DNA of 64,000 nucleotides from Belnapia mucosa (GCF_016775475.1 NZ_JAEUXJ010000010.1:62001-126000); one strand, 5' to 3'; shown: positions 50,796-60,290, counted from the stretch's first letter. Notes: generated by a model from the letters alone, not told the origin. A program made the numbers and translations.

Positions 50796-51899
50796 ATGAG
50801 CATCGACATGCCCGCCGCCCAGGCCCAGCCAGGGCCAGTTGCCGCCGATCCAGGCGGTTTGCCGCCGATCATGGTCGGGCCGGTCCAGATCGAGGTCCCG
50901 GTCTATCTGGCGCCGATGTCCGGCGTCACCGATCTGCCCTTCCGCCGCCTGGCCCGCAAGCTCGGCACCGGCATGGTGGTGAGCGAGATGATCGCCTCCC
51001 AGGCCATGGTGCGGGAGAATCGGCAGAGCCTGAAAATGGCCGAGGTGGATGGCTTCGGCGCCCCCTCCGCCGTGCAGCTCGCCGGCTGCGACCCGGCGGT
51101 GATGGCCGAGGCGGCGCGCCTCGCGGTGGATCGCGGCGCCGCCATCATCGACATCAATTTCGGCTGCCCGGTGAAGAAGGTGGCGCTTGGCCAGCAGGCC
51201 GGCAGCGCCCTGATGCGGGACGAGATCCGTGCCGCTGCCATCCTCGAAGCCGTGGTCCGCGCCGTGCCGGTCCCGGTCACGCTGAAGATGCGGATGGGCT
51301 GGGACCACAACTCCCTGAATGCGCCGAACCTCGCCCGGATCGCCGAGTCCTGTGGCATCCGGCTGGTCACCATCCATGGCCGCACCCGCCAGCAGCTCTA
51401 TACCGGCACTGCCGACTGGGCCTTCGTCCGCTGGGTGAAGGAGGCGGTGGCGATCCCCGTCCTGGTCAATGGCGACATCCTGAGCCCGGAACATGCGGCC
51501 GAGGCGCTGCGGCAGTCCGGCGCCGATGGAGTGATGATCGGTCGCGGCTGCTATGGCCGGCCCTGGTTCCCGCTCCAGGTCGCCCAGTTCCTCCAGACCG
51601 GCGAGCCGCCGGCCGAGCCCAGCCTCGCCGAGCAGCACGCCATCCTGCAGGAACATTACGCGGAGATGCTGTCGCATCACGGCACCCAGACCGGGCTGCG
51701 CCTCGCACGGAAGCATATCGCCTGGTATTCCAAGGGTTTGCCGGGCTCGGCTGAGTTCCGGTCGGAAGTCAATCGGGTGGAATCCCCGGCCGAGGTGGTG
51801 GCGCTGATCGAGCGCTACTACCGCCCGCTGCTCGATCTCGGTCTGGAGGCGGCGCGGGCCCGCTTCCATGCCCTCGGGCAGGATCGGCTGGCGGCATGA
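50796..51899 (+). CDS. dusB: tRNA-dihydrouridine synthase (DusB/NifR3 type)
   Basis: A 367-residue FMN enzyme that reduces specific uridines in tRNA. VYLAPMSGVTDLPFRRLARK, VSEMIASQAM, INFGCPVKKV (catalytic Cys124), VTLKMRMGWD, IHGRTRQQLYTG and VMIGRGCYGRPW are the family blocks. In alphaproteobacteria this gene (nifR3) classically leads the ntrBC operon, and here it overlaps ntrB by ATGA. The first 30 residues are Ala/Pro-rich and may not be conserved. The start is the first ATG after the palindromic control region. Confidence 0.95.
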   Translation: MSIDMPAAQAQPGPVAADPGGLPPIMVGPVQIEVPVYLAPMSGVTDLPFRRLARKLGTGMVVSEMIASQAMVRENRQSLKMAEVDGFGAPSAVQLAGCDPAVMAEAARLAVDRGAAIIDINFGCPVKKVALGQQAGSALMRDEIRAAAILEAVVRAVPVPVTLKMRMGWDHNSLNAPNLARIAESCGIRLVTIHGRTRQQLYTGTADWAFVRWVKEAVAIPVLVNGDILSPEHAAEALRQSGADGVMIGRGCYGRPWFPLQVAQFLQTGEPPAEPSLAEQHAILQEHYAEMLSHHGTQTGLRLARKHIAWYSKGLPGSAEFRSEVNRVESPAEVVALIERYYRPLLDLGLEAARARFHALGQDRLAA

Positions 51900-53056
51900 G
51901 CGGAGCTGTGATTGCCAGGACCCCGCCGCGGGCCCGGCCCGCCCCCAGCCGGCCCGCGCCGCTGCCGGATTTCGGCACCATCCTCGCCGCCCTGCCGCTG
52001 CCGGCCGTGGTGCTGGATGCCGAGGACCGGTTCCGCTACGCCAATCCGGCGGCGGAGCTGTTCTTCCAGCTCTCCTCCGCCTCGCTCGCCGTGCTGCGCC
52101 TCGGCGATCTGCTGCCGCCTGACAGCCGGCTTTTCGCCCTGCTGGCCCAGGTCCGCCAGCATGAGGCGCCGGTCTCGGACCATGACCTGCTGCTCGACAG
52201 CCCGCGGCTGAACCGGCGCGGCGTCGCCGCCCATGGCGCTCCGCTGCCGGAAATGCCGGGCGCGGTGGTGCTGACGCTGCTCGATGGTTCGACGGCGCAG
52301 ATGATGAACCGGCAGCTCAATTTCCTCGGGGCCGCCCGCGGCACCTCCGCCATGGCGGAGATGCTGGCGCATGAGGTGAAGAACCCGCTTTCCGGCATCC
52401 GCGGTGCCGCCCAGCTCCTCGAACAGGGCGCGGCCGAGCCCGACCGGGAGCTCTGCCAGCTGATCCAGGACGAGGCCGACCGCATCCGCACCCTGGTGGA
52501 CCGGATGGACATGTTCTCCGACCGGCCGGTGGAGCTGGCCCCGGTCAATATCCATCAGGTGCTGGACCATGTGCGCCGGGTCGCCCAGACCGGCTTCGCC
52601 TCGCATCTCCGGATCACGGAAGACTACGATCCATCCCTCCCGCCGGTCTGGGGCAATCGCGACCAGCTCGTGCAGATCCTGCTGAACCTGGTGAAGAACG
52701 CCGCTGAAGCCGTTGATCCACTTGGCGGAGAGATCATTCTGGCGACTGCTTACCACCATGGCGTCCGGATCGCCGTCCCCGGCAGCCGGGAACGCGTCCA
52801 CCTGCCCCTGCAGGTCAGCGTCCGCGACAACGGCCCCGGCATCCCGGAGCCGGTGCGCGCCACCCTGTTCGAGCCCTTCGTCACGACCAAGCGGGGCGGG
52901 CAGGGCCTCGGCCTCGCCCTGGTGGCGAAGCTGGTCGCCGATCAGGGCGGCCTCATCGAATGCGACAGCCGGCCTGGCCGGACCGTCTTCCGTCTCTCCC
53001 TGGCCATGCCGCCCGCGGGGATGCGCGGCGACGGCAAGCGAATGGACCGTGCATGA
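51896..53056 (+). CDS. ntrB: Nitrogen regulation sensor kinase NtrB (GlnL)
   Basis: A 386-residue cytoplasmic histidine kinase that controls NtrC phosphorylation in response to PII. A PAS domain occupies about residues 26-130. The phosphoacceptor is in MLAHEVKNPLSGIRGAAQLL (His159). The ATPase domain shows NLVKNAAEA, DNGPGIP and GQGLGLALVAKL. No membrane segment, as expected for NtrB. Translationally coupled to dusB and to ntrC by ATGA overlaps. Confidence 0.95.
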   Translation: MSGAVIARTPPRARPAPSRPAPLPDFGTILAALPLPAVVLDAEDRFRYANPAAELFFQLSSASLAVLRLGDLLPPDSRLFALLAQVRQHEAPVSDHDLLLDSPRLNRRGVAAHGAPLPEMPGAVVLTLLDGSTAQMMNRQLNFLGAARGTSAMAEMLAHEVKNPLSGIRGAAQLLEQGAAEPDRELCQLIQDEADRIRTLVDRMDMFSDRPVELAPVNIHQVLDHVRRVAQTGFASHLRITEDYDPSLPPVWGNRDQLVQILLNLVKNAAEAVDPLGGEIILATAYHHGVRIAVPGSRERVHLPLQVSVRDNGPGIPEPVRATLFEPFVTTKRGGQGLGLALVAKLVADQGGLIECDSRPGRTVFRLSLAMPPAGMRGDGKRMDRA

Positions 53057-54492
53057 CCGATAACCGCACCATCCTGATCGCCGATGACGACCGGGCGATC
53101 CGCACCGTGCTCAGCCAGGCGCTCGGGCGCTCGGGGTATCAGGTGCGCGCCACCTCCTCCGCCTCCACTCTCTGGCGCTGGGTCGAGGATGGGGAGGGCG
53201 ACCTGGTCATCACCGATGTGGTCATGCCGGATGAGAACGGGCTCGACCTCGTCCCCCGCATCAAGCGGGTCCGCCCTGACCTCCGCGTCGTCGTCATGTC
53301 GGCGCAGTCCACCTTCATGACCGCCCTGAAGGCCGCCCAGCGCGGTGCCTTCGAATATCTCCCCAAGCCCTTCGACTTGAAGGAGCTGCTGGCGGTGGTG
53401 GAGCGGGCGCTGGCTGCCCCTCAGGCCCCGGCGGCGGAGGAAGCGGCGGAGACAGAGGAGCGCCTGCCGCTCGTCGGCCGCAGCCAGGCGATGCAGGAGA
53501 TCTACCGCACCGTCGCCCGGCTTACGACCACCGACCTGACCGTGATGATCACCGGCGAGTCGGGCACCGGCAAGGAGCTGGTGGCCCGCGCCCTGCACGA
53601 TTACGGCCGCAGGCGGGGCGGACCCTTCGTCGCCATCAACATGGCCGCCATCCCGCGCGAGCTGATCGAGAGCGAACTCTTCGGCCATGAGCGCGGCGCC
53701 TTCACCGGCGCGCTCAACCGCGGCATCGGCCGGTTCGAGCAGGCGGCAGGCGGCACCCTCTTCCTCGACGAGATCGGCGACATGCCGCCCGAGGCGCAGA
53801 CCCGCCTGCTGCGCGTCCTCCAGGAAGGTGAGTTCACCACCGTCGGCGGCCGCAACCCGATCAAGGCCAATGTCCGCATCGTCGCCGCGACCCATCGCGA
53901 CCTGCGCCAGTCCATCCGCCAAGGCCTGTTCCGCGAGGACCTCTTCTACCGTCTGAACGTCGTCCCCATCCGCCTGCCGCCACTGCGCGAGCGGCTGGAG
54001 GATATCCCGCTGCTCGCCCGCCACTTCCTCGACCGCGCCCGCTCCTCCGGCCTGCCGCAGAAGCAGCTCAGCACCGAGGCGGTGGAGCGGCTGAAGGGCC
54101 ATTCCTGGCCCGGCAATGCGCGCGAGCTCGAGAACCTGATGCGCCGCCTCGCCGCGCTCTACCCGCAGGAGACAATCGACGCCGAGGCCGTGGTCTCCGA
54201 GCTCTCCGAGGCCGAGCCCCCGGCCGAGGCCGGGGCCCGTGGGCCGGAGACGCTGGAACAGGCGGTGGAGCGGCACCTCAAGGCCTTCGTCGCCGCGCAT
54301 AAGGACGGGCTGCCGGTGCGCGACCTCTATGACCGGGTCCTGGCCGAGGTGGAGCGGCCGCTGCTCCGCCTGGTGCTCGGCGCCACCAGGGGCAACCAGA
54401 TCAAGGCCGCCGCCATGCTGGGGCTGAATCGCAACACGCTGCGCAAGAAGATCCGCGAGCTCGACCTGCCCGTGGTGCGCGGGCTCGGCTGA
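53053..54492 (+). CDS. ntrC: Nitrogen regulation response regulator NtrC
   Basis: A 479-residue sigma-54 activator. The receiver domain has DDD at 11-13 and phosphoacceptor Asp55 in VITDVVMP. The AAA+ domain has Walker A GESGTGKE (168-175), the sigma-54 contact loop GAFTGA (215-220) intact, and Walker B TLFLDE (235-240). A Fis-type helix-turn-helix closes the protein (GNQIKAAAMLGLNRNTLRKK). It activates nitrogen-assimilation promoters when phosphorylated by NtrB. Its stop overlaps the ntrY start by one base (TGATG). Confidence 0.96.
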   Translation: MTDNRTILIADDDRAIRTVLSQALGRSGYQVRATSSASTLWRWVEDGEGDLVITDVVMPDENGLDLVPRIKRVRPDLRVVVMSAQSTFMTALKAAQRGAFEYLPKPFDLKELLAVVERALAAPQAPAAEEAAETEERLPLVGRSQAMQEIYRTVARLTTTDLTVMITGESGTGKELVARALHDYGRRRGGPFVAINMAAIPRELIESELFGHERGAFTGALNRGIGRFEQAAGGTLFLDEIGDMPPEAQTRLLRVLQEGEFTTVGGRNPIKANVRIVAATHRDLRQSIRQGLFREDLFYRLNVVPIRLPPLRERLEDIPLLARHFLDRARSSGLPQKQLSTEAVERLKGHSWPGNARELENLMRRLAALYPQETIDAEAVVSELSEAEPPAEAGARGPETLEQAVERHLKAFVAAHKDGLPVRDLYDRVLAEVERPLLRLVLGATRGNQIKAAAMLGLNRNTLRKKIRELDLPVVRGLG

Positions 54493-56846
54493 TGCGTGCC
54501 GGTCCGGCCGGCGGCGCGGGCCAGCCGGCGCGGCGTGGCCTGGCGCGGCGCATCGCCGATGTGCTGCTCGGGCGCGGGATGACCCTCGGCCTCGCGGTCG
54601 GGGCGCTGGTGCTCGGCATCGCCACCTTCTCCGTCCTCTCGGATGGCAGCCCCTTCGGGCCGACCAAGCCGGGGGTCGTGGTCGGCCTCATCCTGGTCAA
54701 CCTGGCGGTGCTGCTGCTGCTGCTCGCCTCGCTGGCCGGGCGGCTGGTGCGGGTCTGGGCGGAGCGGCGGCGCGGCTCGGCCGGGTCCCGCCTGCATGTG
54801 CGGCTGGTGCTGCTGTTTGGCGTGGTGGCGGTGGTGCCCTCCATGCTGGTCGCGGTCTTCGCCGCGCTGTTCTTCAACCTCGGCATCGAGACCTGGTTCA
54901 GCGAGCGCATCCGCGGGACGCTGGAGGCCAGCCTCCAGGCCAGCCGCGGCTATCTGGAGGAGCACCGGAACACCATCCGCGGCGATGCGCTGGCCATGGC
55001 GGCCGACCTCTCCCGCGCCCGTGTCCTGCTGCCCGATAACGGCCTCGCCTTCGCGCGTGTCCTGGCGACCCATACCGCCCTCCGGAACCTGACCGAGGCG
55101 GTGGTCTTCGACCCGGCTACCCAGCAGGTGATCGCCCATGCCGGCTTCACCACCAGCTTCGTCCTCGACCCGCCGCCCGAGGAGGCGATCGCCCAGGCCC
55201 GGCTCGGCGATGTCGCGGTGCTGCCGGCCGAGGACCGGGTGCGCGCCGTGGTCGCGCTGGATTTCGGCCAGGGCTGGATGCTGCTGATCGGCCGGCCCCT
55301 CGATACCACCGTGCTGATGCACCAGCATTCGGTCGAGAAGGCGGTGGCGGAATATGTCGAGCTCGACAACAACCGCTCCGGCCTCCAGATCACCTTCGTC
55401 ATGATCTTCGCGATCGCCGCCCTGCTGGTGCTGCTGGCGGCGGTGCTGATCGGCCTCGTGCTGGCCAACCAGCTCGCCCGGCCGATCGGACGGCTGATCG
55501 TCGCCGCCGAGCGGGTCCGCGGCGGCGACCTCGCCACCCGGGTCGAGGAGGTGGCGGCGGATGAGGAGATCGCCAGCCTCGCCCGCGCCTTCAACCGCAT
55601 GACCAACCAGCTCGCGGCGCAGCGCTCGGAACTGCTCCAGGCCTATCGCCAGATCGATGAGCGGCGGCGCTTCACCGAGACGGTGCTGGCCGGCGTCTCG
55701 GCCGGCGTCGTGGGGCTGGAGACGGATGGGCGGATCAACCTGCCCAACCGCCGGGCGAGCGAATTGCTCGGGATCGACCTTGATGCCGCCATCGGCCAGC
55801 CGCTGGCCGAGGTGGTGCCGGAATTCGCGCCCCTGCTGGCCGCCGGCGCCGACCGCACCCGCACCGCCGAAATCCGCATCGGCCCGCCGAGCAACCGTCG
55901 CACCCTCCTCGCCCAACTGGGCGAGGAGCGGCAGGCCGGCGGCGCCGGGGAGATCGCCGGCTTCGTCCTGACCTTCGACGACATCACCGCCCTGCTTTCG
56001 GCCCAGCGCAAGGCCGCCTGGGCGGATGTGGCCCGGCGTATCGCACATGAGATCAAGAACCCGCTGACGCCGATCCAGCTCTCGGCGGAGCGGCTGAAGC
56101 GCCGCTACCTGAAGCAGATCACCAACGACCCGGACACCTTCGTCGCCTGCACCGATACGATCGTCCGGCAGGTCGGCGATATCGGCCGGATGGTGGACGA
56201 ATTCTCCGCCTTCGCCCGGATGCCCCAGCCGGTGATCCGGCCGGAGGATCTCGGCCAGGTGCTGCGCGACGCGCTGGTGCTGCAGCGGGACGCGCATCCG
56301 ACCATCGCCTATGCGGTGGAACTGCCGCCCGCCCTGCCTCTTGTGCCCTGCGACCGGCGGCTGCTCGGCCAGGCGCTGACCAATCTGCTGATGAATGCGG
56401 CCGACGCCATCGCCATGCGGGCCCAGGCCGAGGCGGAGGCGGGAGAGGCGCCACCGGAGGGAGTCCTGGGACACATCATCGTGCGTATCGAGCCTGAAGC
56501 GGAGGCTGTTGCGATTGCCATCGAGGATGATGGAATCGGCCTGCCGCAGGGGGATGAGCGCGACCGGCTTGCCGAGCCCTATGTCACTCACAAGCCGAAA
56601 GGAACCGGACTTGGCCTTGCCATCGTGAAGAAGATCATGGAGGACCACGGAGGCAGGCTGGGGCTGGAGGACAGGCCCCGTGAGGAAATGTCGGGGCGAG
56701 GGGGTGCCCGGGCAGTCCTCACCCTGCCGTGGCGCGCCGGGGGCGACCGTTCGGGGGACCGTGCGGCCGACCGCATGGCCGGCACGGAGACCGAGACGTC
56801 TGACCCCTGGCCGGATGGCAGCATGAGGCGCGCGCATGGCGCATGA
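54492..56846 (+). CDS. ntrY: Membrane sensor histidine kinase NtrY
   Basis: A 784-residue membrane kinase. Hydrophobic segments lie at about residues 29-50, 61-85, 102-125 and 303-328, giving a periplasmic loop between segments three and four. A HAMP domain (ANQLARPIGRLIVAAERVRG), a PAS domain (about 390-480) and the kinase core follow: RIAHEIKNPLTPIQLSAERL (phosphoacceptor about His519), NLLMNAADAI and GTGLGLAIVKKI. NtrY pairs with NtrX and in related bacteria senses nitrogen or redox state. It overlaps ntrX by 11 bases. Confidence 0.95.
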   Translation: MRAGPAGGAGQPARRGLARRIADVLLGRGMTLGLAVGALVLGIATFSVLSDGSPFGPTKPGVVVGLILVNLAVLLLLLASLAGRLVRVWAERRRGSAGSRLHVRLVLLFGVVAVVPSMLVAVFAALFFNLGIETWFSERIRGTLEASLQASRGYLEEHRNTIRGDALAMAADLSRARVLLPDNGLAFARVLATHTALRNLTEAVVFDPATQQVIAHAGFTTSFVLDPPPEEAIAQARLGDVAVLPAEDRVRAVVALDFGQGWMLLIGRPLDTTVLMHQHSVEKAVAEYVELDNNRSGLQITFVMIFAIAALLVLLAAVLIGLVLANQLARPIGRLIVAAERVRGGDLATRVEEVAADEEIASLARAFNRMTNQLAAQRSELLQAYRQIDERRRFTETVLAGVSAGVVGLETDGRINLPNRRASELLGIDLDAAIGQPLAEVVPEFAPLLAAGADRTRTAEIRIGPPSNRRTLLAQLGEERQAGGAGEIAGFVLTFDDITALLSAQRKAAWADVARRIAHEIKNPLTPIQLSAERLKRRYLKQITNDPDTFVACTDTIVRQVGDIGRMVDEFSAFARMPQPVIRPEDLGQVLRDALVLQRDAHPTIAYAVELPPALPLVPCDRRLLGQALTNLLMNAADAIAMRAQAEAEAGEAPPEGVLGHIIVRIEPEAEAVAIAIEDDGIGLPQGDERDRLAEPYVTHKPKGTGLGLAIVKKIMEDHGGRLGLEDRPREEMSGRGGARAVLTLPWRAGGDRSGDRAADRMAGTETETSDPWPDGSMRRAHGA

Positions 56847-58245
56847 AATCCTGATCGTGGACGACGAGCCTGACATCCGGGCGCAGATCGAGGGCATCCT
56901 CTCGGATGAGGGTTATGAGACGCGGCAGGCGGCGAATTCCGACCAGGCGCTGGCGGCCTTCAAGCAGCGCCGCCCGTCCATGGTCGTGCTCGACATCTGG
57001 CTGCAGAACTCGAAGCTCGACGGCTTAGGGATCCTGGCCGCCCTGCATCGGGAGGAGCCGCAGATCCCGGTGGTGATGATCTCGGGCCACGGCACCATCG
57101 AGACCGCGGTCCGCGCCATCCAGCAGGGCGCCTACGACTTCATCGAGAAGCCCTTCAACTCCGACCGGCTGTTGCTGGTGGTGGCCCGCGCCCTGGAAGC
57201 CGCCCGGTTGCGGCGGGAGAATTCCGAGCTGCGCCTGCGCGCCGGGCCGGAGACGGAGCTGGTCGGCACCTCGGCCGGCATCGCCCAGCTTCGCGCCGCG
57301 ATCGAGCGGGTGGCGCCGACCGGCAGCCGGGTCCTCATCACCGGCCCGGCCGGGGCGGGGAAGGAGGTGGCGGCGCGGATGATCCATGCCCGGTCCCGCC
57401 GCGCCGACGGGCCCTTCGTGGCGCTGAATTGCGCCACGCTGAACCCGGCCCGGTTCGAGGAGGAGCTTTTCGGCGTGGAGGCCGGGCCCGATACCGTCGC
57501 CCAGCCGCGCCGCGCCGGCGTGCTGGAACGCGCCCATGGCGGCACCCTGCTGCTGGACGAGGTGGCGGATATGCCGCTCGAGACCCAGGGCAAGATCGTC
57601 CGCGCCCTGCAGGAGCAGGGTTTCGAGCGGATCGGCGGTGCCACCCGGGTGAAGGTGGATGTCCGCGTCATCGCCACCACCAACCGCGACCTCCAATCCG
57701 AGATCGCGGCGGGGCGCTTCCGCGAGGACCTGTACTACCGGCTGGCGGTGGTGCCGCTCCGCATCCCGGCGCTGCGCGAGCGGCGGGAGGATGTCCCGGC
57801 GCTGGCCCGGCATTTCATGGCCCGCTCCGGCGAGACCTCCGGCATGGCGCCGCGGGAGCTGGCCGAGGACGCCATGGCCGCGCTCCAGGCCTATGACTGG
57901 CCGGGCAATGTGCGGCAATTGCGGAACCTGATCGACTGGCTGCTCATCATGGCCCCGGGCGAGGCGCGCGAGCCGATCCGCGCCGATATGCTGCCGCCCG
58001 AGGTGGGCTCGGCGGCGCCGGCCATGCTGAAGCTCGACCGCAGCTCGGAGATCATGACCCTGCCGCTGCGGGAGGCCCGGGAGCTGTTCGAGAAGCAGTA
58101 TCTGGAAGCCCAGCTGCTCCGCTTCGGCGGCAATATCAGCCGCACCGCCAATTTCGTCGGGATGGAGCGCAGCGCCCTGCACCGCAAGCTGAAATTCCTC
58201 GGCGTCCATGCCGAGGACCGGGTGCCGGCCGGGCCTGCCCTGTGA
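56836..58245 (+). CDS. ntrX: Response regulator NtrX lacking the sigma-54 GAFTGA loop
   Basis: A 469-residue NtrC-family regulator. Receiver: DDEPD, phosphoacceptor Asp53 in VVLDIWLQ. AAA+ domain: Walker A GPAGAGKE (170-177) and Walker B TLLLDE. The region where NtrC has GAFTGA reads LFGVEAGPDTVAQPRRAGVL, so the sigma-54 contact loop is missing, a known trait of alphaproteobacterial NtrX. C-terminal Fis-type HTH: GGNISRTANFVGMERSALHRK. It probably regulates sigma-70 promoters. Last gene of the dusB-ntrBCYX overlap series. Confidence 0.95.
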   Translation: MAHEILIVDDEPDIRAQIEGILSDEGYETRQAANSDQALAAFKQRRPSMVVLDIWLQNSKLDGLGILAALHREEPQIPVVMISGHGTIETAVRAIQQGAYDFIEKPFNSDRLLLVVARALEAARLRRENSELRLRAGPETELVGTSAGIAQLRAAIERVAPTGSRVLITGPAGAGKEVAARMIHARSRRADGPFVALNCATLNPARFEEELFGVEAGPDTVAQPRRAGVLERAHGGTLLLDEVADMPLETQGKIVRALQEQGFERIGGATRVKVDVRVIATTNRDLQSEIAAGRFREDLYYRLAVVPLRIPALRERREDVPALARHFMARSGETSGMAPRELAEDAMAALQAYDWPGNVRQLRNLIDWLLIMAPGEAREPIRADMLPPEVGSAAPAMLKLDRSSEIMTLPLREARELFEKQYLEAQLLRFGGNISRTANFVGMERSALHRKLKFLGVHAEDRVPAGPAL

Positions 58246-58251
58246 CATTCT

Positions 58252-58276
58252 CGGGTCCTGGACTGACCGGGACCCG
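58252..58276 (+). promoter_or_regulatory. Hairpin over the dat ribosome-binding region
   Basis: CGGGTCC (58252-58258) pairs perfectly with GGACCCG (58270-58276). The right arm covers the GGGAC just upstream of the dat ATG at 58279. It could act as a weak terminator after ntrX or mask the dat ribosome site. Confidence 0.35.
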
Positions 58277-58278
58277 CC

Positions 58279-59151
58279 ATGTCGCGCATCGCTTACGTCA
58301 ACGGCCGCTATATCGAGCAGCGGCAGGCCGGGGTGAATATCGAGGATCGCGGCTACCAATTCGGCGACGGCATCTATGAGGTCGTCCACCTCCATGGCGG
58401 CCGCTTCATCGACGAGGAGCGGCACCTGGCCCGGCTGGAACGGTCGCTCCGTGAGATTCGCCTGCCCATGCCGATGTCCCGCCTAGCGCTGCGCCATGTG
58501 CTGGCCGAGGTCGCCCGCCGCAACCGGGTGACGGAGGGGCTGCTCTATATGCAGGTGACGCGGGGCGTGGCCCGGCGCGACCATGCCTTCCCCAACCCCG
58601 AGGTGCCGCCGGCCCTGGTCGTCACCGTGAAGCGCATCCCGCCCTATCCGAACAGCGTCGATCGCTGGGGCGCCCGGGCCATCACCATGCCCGACCTCCG
58701 CTGGGCGCGGCGCGACATCAAGTCCATCAATCTCCTGCCCAATTGCCTGGCCCGCCAGGCGGCGCGGGAGCAGGGGGCGATCGAGGCCATCCTCTATGAC
58801 GAAGCCACGGGGATGGTGACCGAAGGCGCCGCCACCAATTTCTGGATCGTCGATGCCGAGGGCACGATCCGCACCCGCCAGCTCGACCATGTCATCCTGC
58901 CCGGCTGCACCCGCGGCGCATTGATGGCGGAGATGCAGGCGGCCGGCCTCCGCTTCGAGGAGCGGGAGTTCAGCCTGGAGGAAGCCCGCAACGCGCGGGA
59001 GGCCTTCCTGACCTCGGCGACCTCCTTCGTGAAGCCGATCCTGGCGCTGGACGGCAAGCCGGTCGGGGATGGCAAGGTCGGGCCGGTGGTGCGGCAGCTC
59101 TTCGACCTCTTCGCCCGGCATATGAAGGGCGATCTGAGGAATGCGGCGTGA
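58279..59151 (+). CDS. dat: D-amino-acid aminotransferase
   Basis: A 290-residue fold-type IV PLP enzyme. AYVNGRYI, IEDRGYQFGDGIYEVV, the RxxRxH-type substrate region, the PLP lysine in RRDIKSINLLPN (Lys148) and TEGAATNFWIV are characteristic of D-alanine aminotransferase. It interconverts D-amino acids and keto acids, supplying D-glutamate or D-alanine for the cell wall. The conserved position between ntrX and hfq is seen in many Rhodospirillales. The following HAD gene starts at GTG overlapping its stop (GTGA). Confidence 0.92.
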   Translation: MSRIAYVNGRYIEQRQAGVNIEDRGYQFGDGIYEVVHLHGGRFIDEERHLARLERSLREIRLPMPMSRLALRHVLAEVARRNRVTEGLLYMQVTRGVARRDHAFPNPEVPPALVVTVKRIPPYPNSVDRWGARAITMPDLRWARRDIKSINLLPNCLARQAAREQGAIEAILYDEATGMVTEGAATNFWIVDAEGTIRTRQLDHVILPGCTRGALMAEMQAAGLRFEEREFSLEEARNAREAFLTSATSFVKPILALDGKPVGDGKVGPVVRQLFDLFARHMKGDLRNAA

Positions 59152-59813
59152 GCGCCGCGCCTCGGGGTATTCCCAAGGGAATATTGTGGGACTGGGACAA
59201 CACCCTGGTCGATGGCTGGCTCGCCATCGCCGCCGGGCTGAATGCCGCCTTCGCCCGCTTCGGCCTGCCGCAATGGACGCTGGAGGAGGTGAGGGGCCGC
59301 GTCCGGCGCTCTCTGCGCGAGACCTTCCCCGAAATGTTCGGCGCGGAGTGGGAGACGGCCCGCGACATCTTCTATGCCGAGGTCCGCGCCCGCCACCTCG
59401 CGGTGCTGACGCCGATGCCGGGGGCGGGGGAGGCGGTCGAGGCCGTCGCCGCGCTCGGCCTGCCGCAGGGGGTCATCAGCAACAAGCAGGGACCGTTGCT
59501 GCGGGCGGAAGCGGCGCATCTCGGCTGGGCGGCGCAGTTCCGCATCCTGCTCGGCGCCGGCGATGCGGCGGTGGACAAGCCCGACCCGGCGCCCTTCCGC
59601 CTGGCGCTGCCCGCGCTCGGCCTGCCGGCGGCCTCGGTCTGGTATGTCGGCGACACCGCCCTTGATATGGAGGCGGCGCGGCGGGCCGGCTGCGTGCCGG
59701 TCCTGCTCGGCGATGCGGCGCATGACGGTGGGCCGGAAGCGGCGGCCCCGGCGCTGGCCTTCCTTGATGCGGCGGCCCTGATCGCCCATTTACGGAGCGG
59801 CCGCGGCAGCTGA
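59148..59813 (+). CDS. HAD-superfamily hydrolase (phosphoglycolate phosphatase-like)
   Basis: A 221-residue HAD phosphatase. Motif I is ILWDWDNTLVDGW (nucleophile Asp in WDWDNT), motif II GVISNKQ, motif III Lys in VDKPDPAPF, and motif IV VGDTALDMEAA. An alpha-helical cap lies between motifs I and II. It resembles Gph-type phosphatases; the substrate is unknown. The start is the GTG overlapping the dat stop. The 159 bases between it and hfq probably contain the hfq promoter. Confidence 0.88.
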   Translation: MSAAPRGIPKGILWDWDNTLVDGWLAIAAGLNAAFARFGLPQWTLEEVRGRVRRSLRETFPEMFGAEWETARDIFYAEVRARHLAVLTPMPGAGEAVEAVAALGLPQGVISNKQGPLLRAEAAHLGWAAQFRILLGAGDAAVDKPDPAPFRLALPALGLPAASVWYVGDTALDMEAARRAGCVPVLLGDAAHDGGPEAAAPALAFLDAAALIAHLRSGRGS

Positions 59814-59972
59814 TGCCGTAGCCGATGGCAGCCATGTTTGCTGCGCTGCAATATGAGACGGCCGGCGCCTTGCAAACCGGCTGTCAACAAGGGATGGTGC
59901 AGCCTCCGGCGGAGCAAATCCGCCTCGGGCGCGCCGCGTTGCGCGGCCGCCAAAAACAAGAAGGACCGTGCC

Positions 59973-60290
59973 GTGGCAGCCGAGAAGTCCCAGAACGTGC
60001 AGGATGTTTTCCTGAACCACGTTCGCAAGAGCAAGACTCCGGTTACGATATTTCTCGTGAACGGCGTCAAACTTCAGGGAATTATCACCTGGTTCGATAA
60101 TTTCTCCGTTCTGCTGCGTCGGGACGGTCATACCCAACTGGTCTACAAGCACGCGATCAGCACCGTGATGCCGGGCGCGCCCATCCAGCTCTTCGATGCG
60201 ACGGCGGCTGCGCGTGAGGGGGCGACGGTGTCCCGCGAGGGCACCACCCTGACCATGAACCGTGAGGTCAATCCTGTCGGCGGAGACTGA
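59973..60290 (+). CDS. hfq: RNA chaperone Hfq
   Basis: A 105-residue Sm-like protein that pairs small RNAs with mRNAs as a hexamer. Sm1 motif: SQNVQDVFLNHVRKSKTPVT with IFLVNGVKLQGIITWFDN; Sm2: VYKHAISTVMP (the YKHA uridine site). A 25-residue C-terminal tail follows. The start is a GTG preceded by AAGGA 7 bases upstream; the reading frame is open further 5' but unrelated to Hfq. The 3' end overlaps hflX, giving the classical hfq-hflX pair. Confidence 0.96.
   Translation: MAAEKSQNVQDVFLNHVRKSKTPVTIFLVNGVKLQGIITWFDNFSVLLRRDGHTQLVYKHAISTVMPGAPIQLFDATAAAREGATVSREGTTLTMNREVNPVGGD

Noticed and set aside
54327..56897. Long antisense frame opposite ntrY
   Set aside because: The plus-strand frame has complete kinase motifs; the antisense translation is low-complexity and motif-free.
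59814..59972. Small RNA gene upstream of hfq
   Set aside because: The gap has a short GCCGG/CCGGC inverted repeat but no terminator-like hairpin with a T tract or conserved sRNA shape; it more likely holds the hfq promoter and leader.
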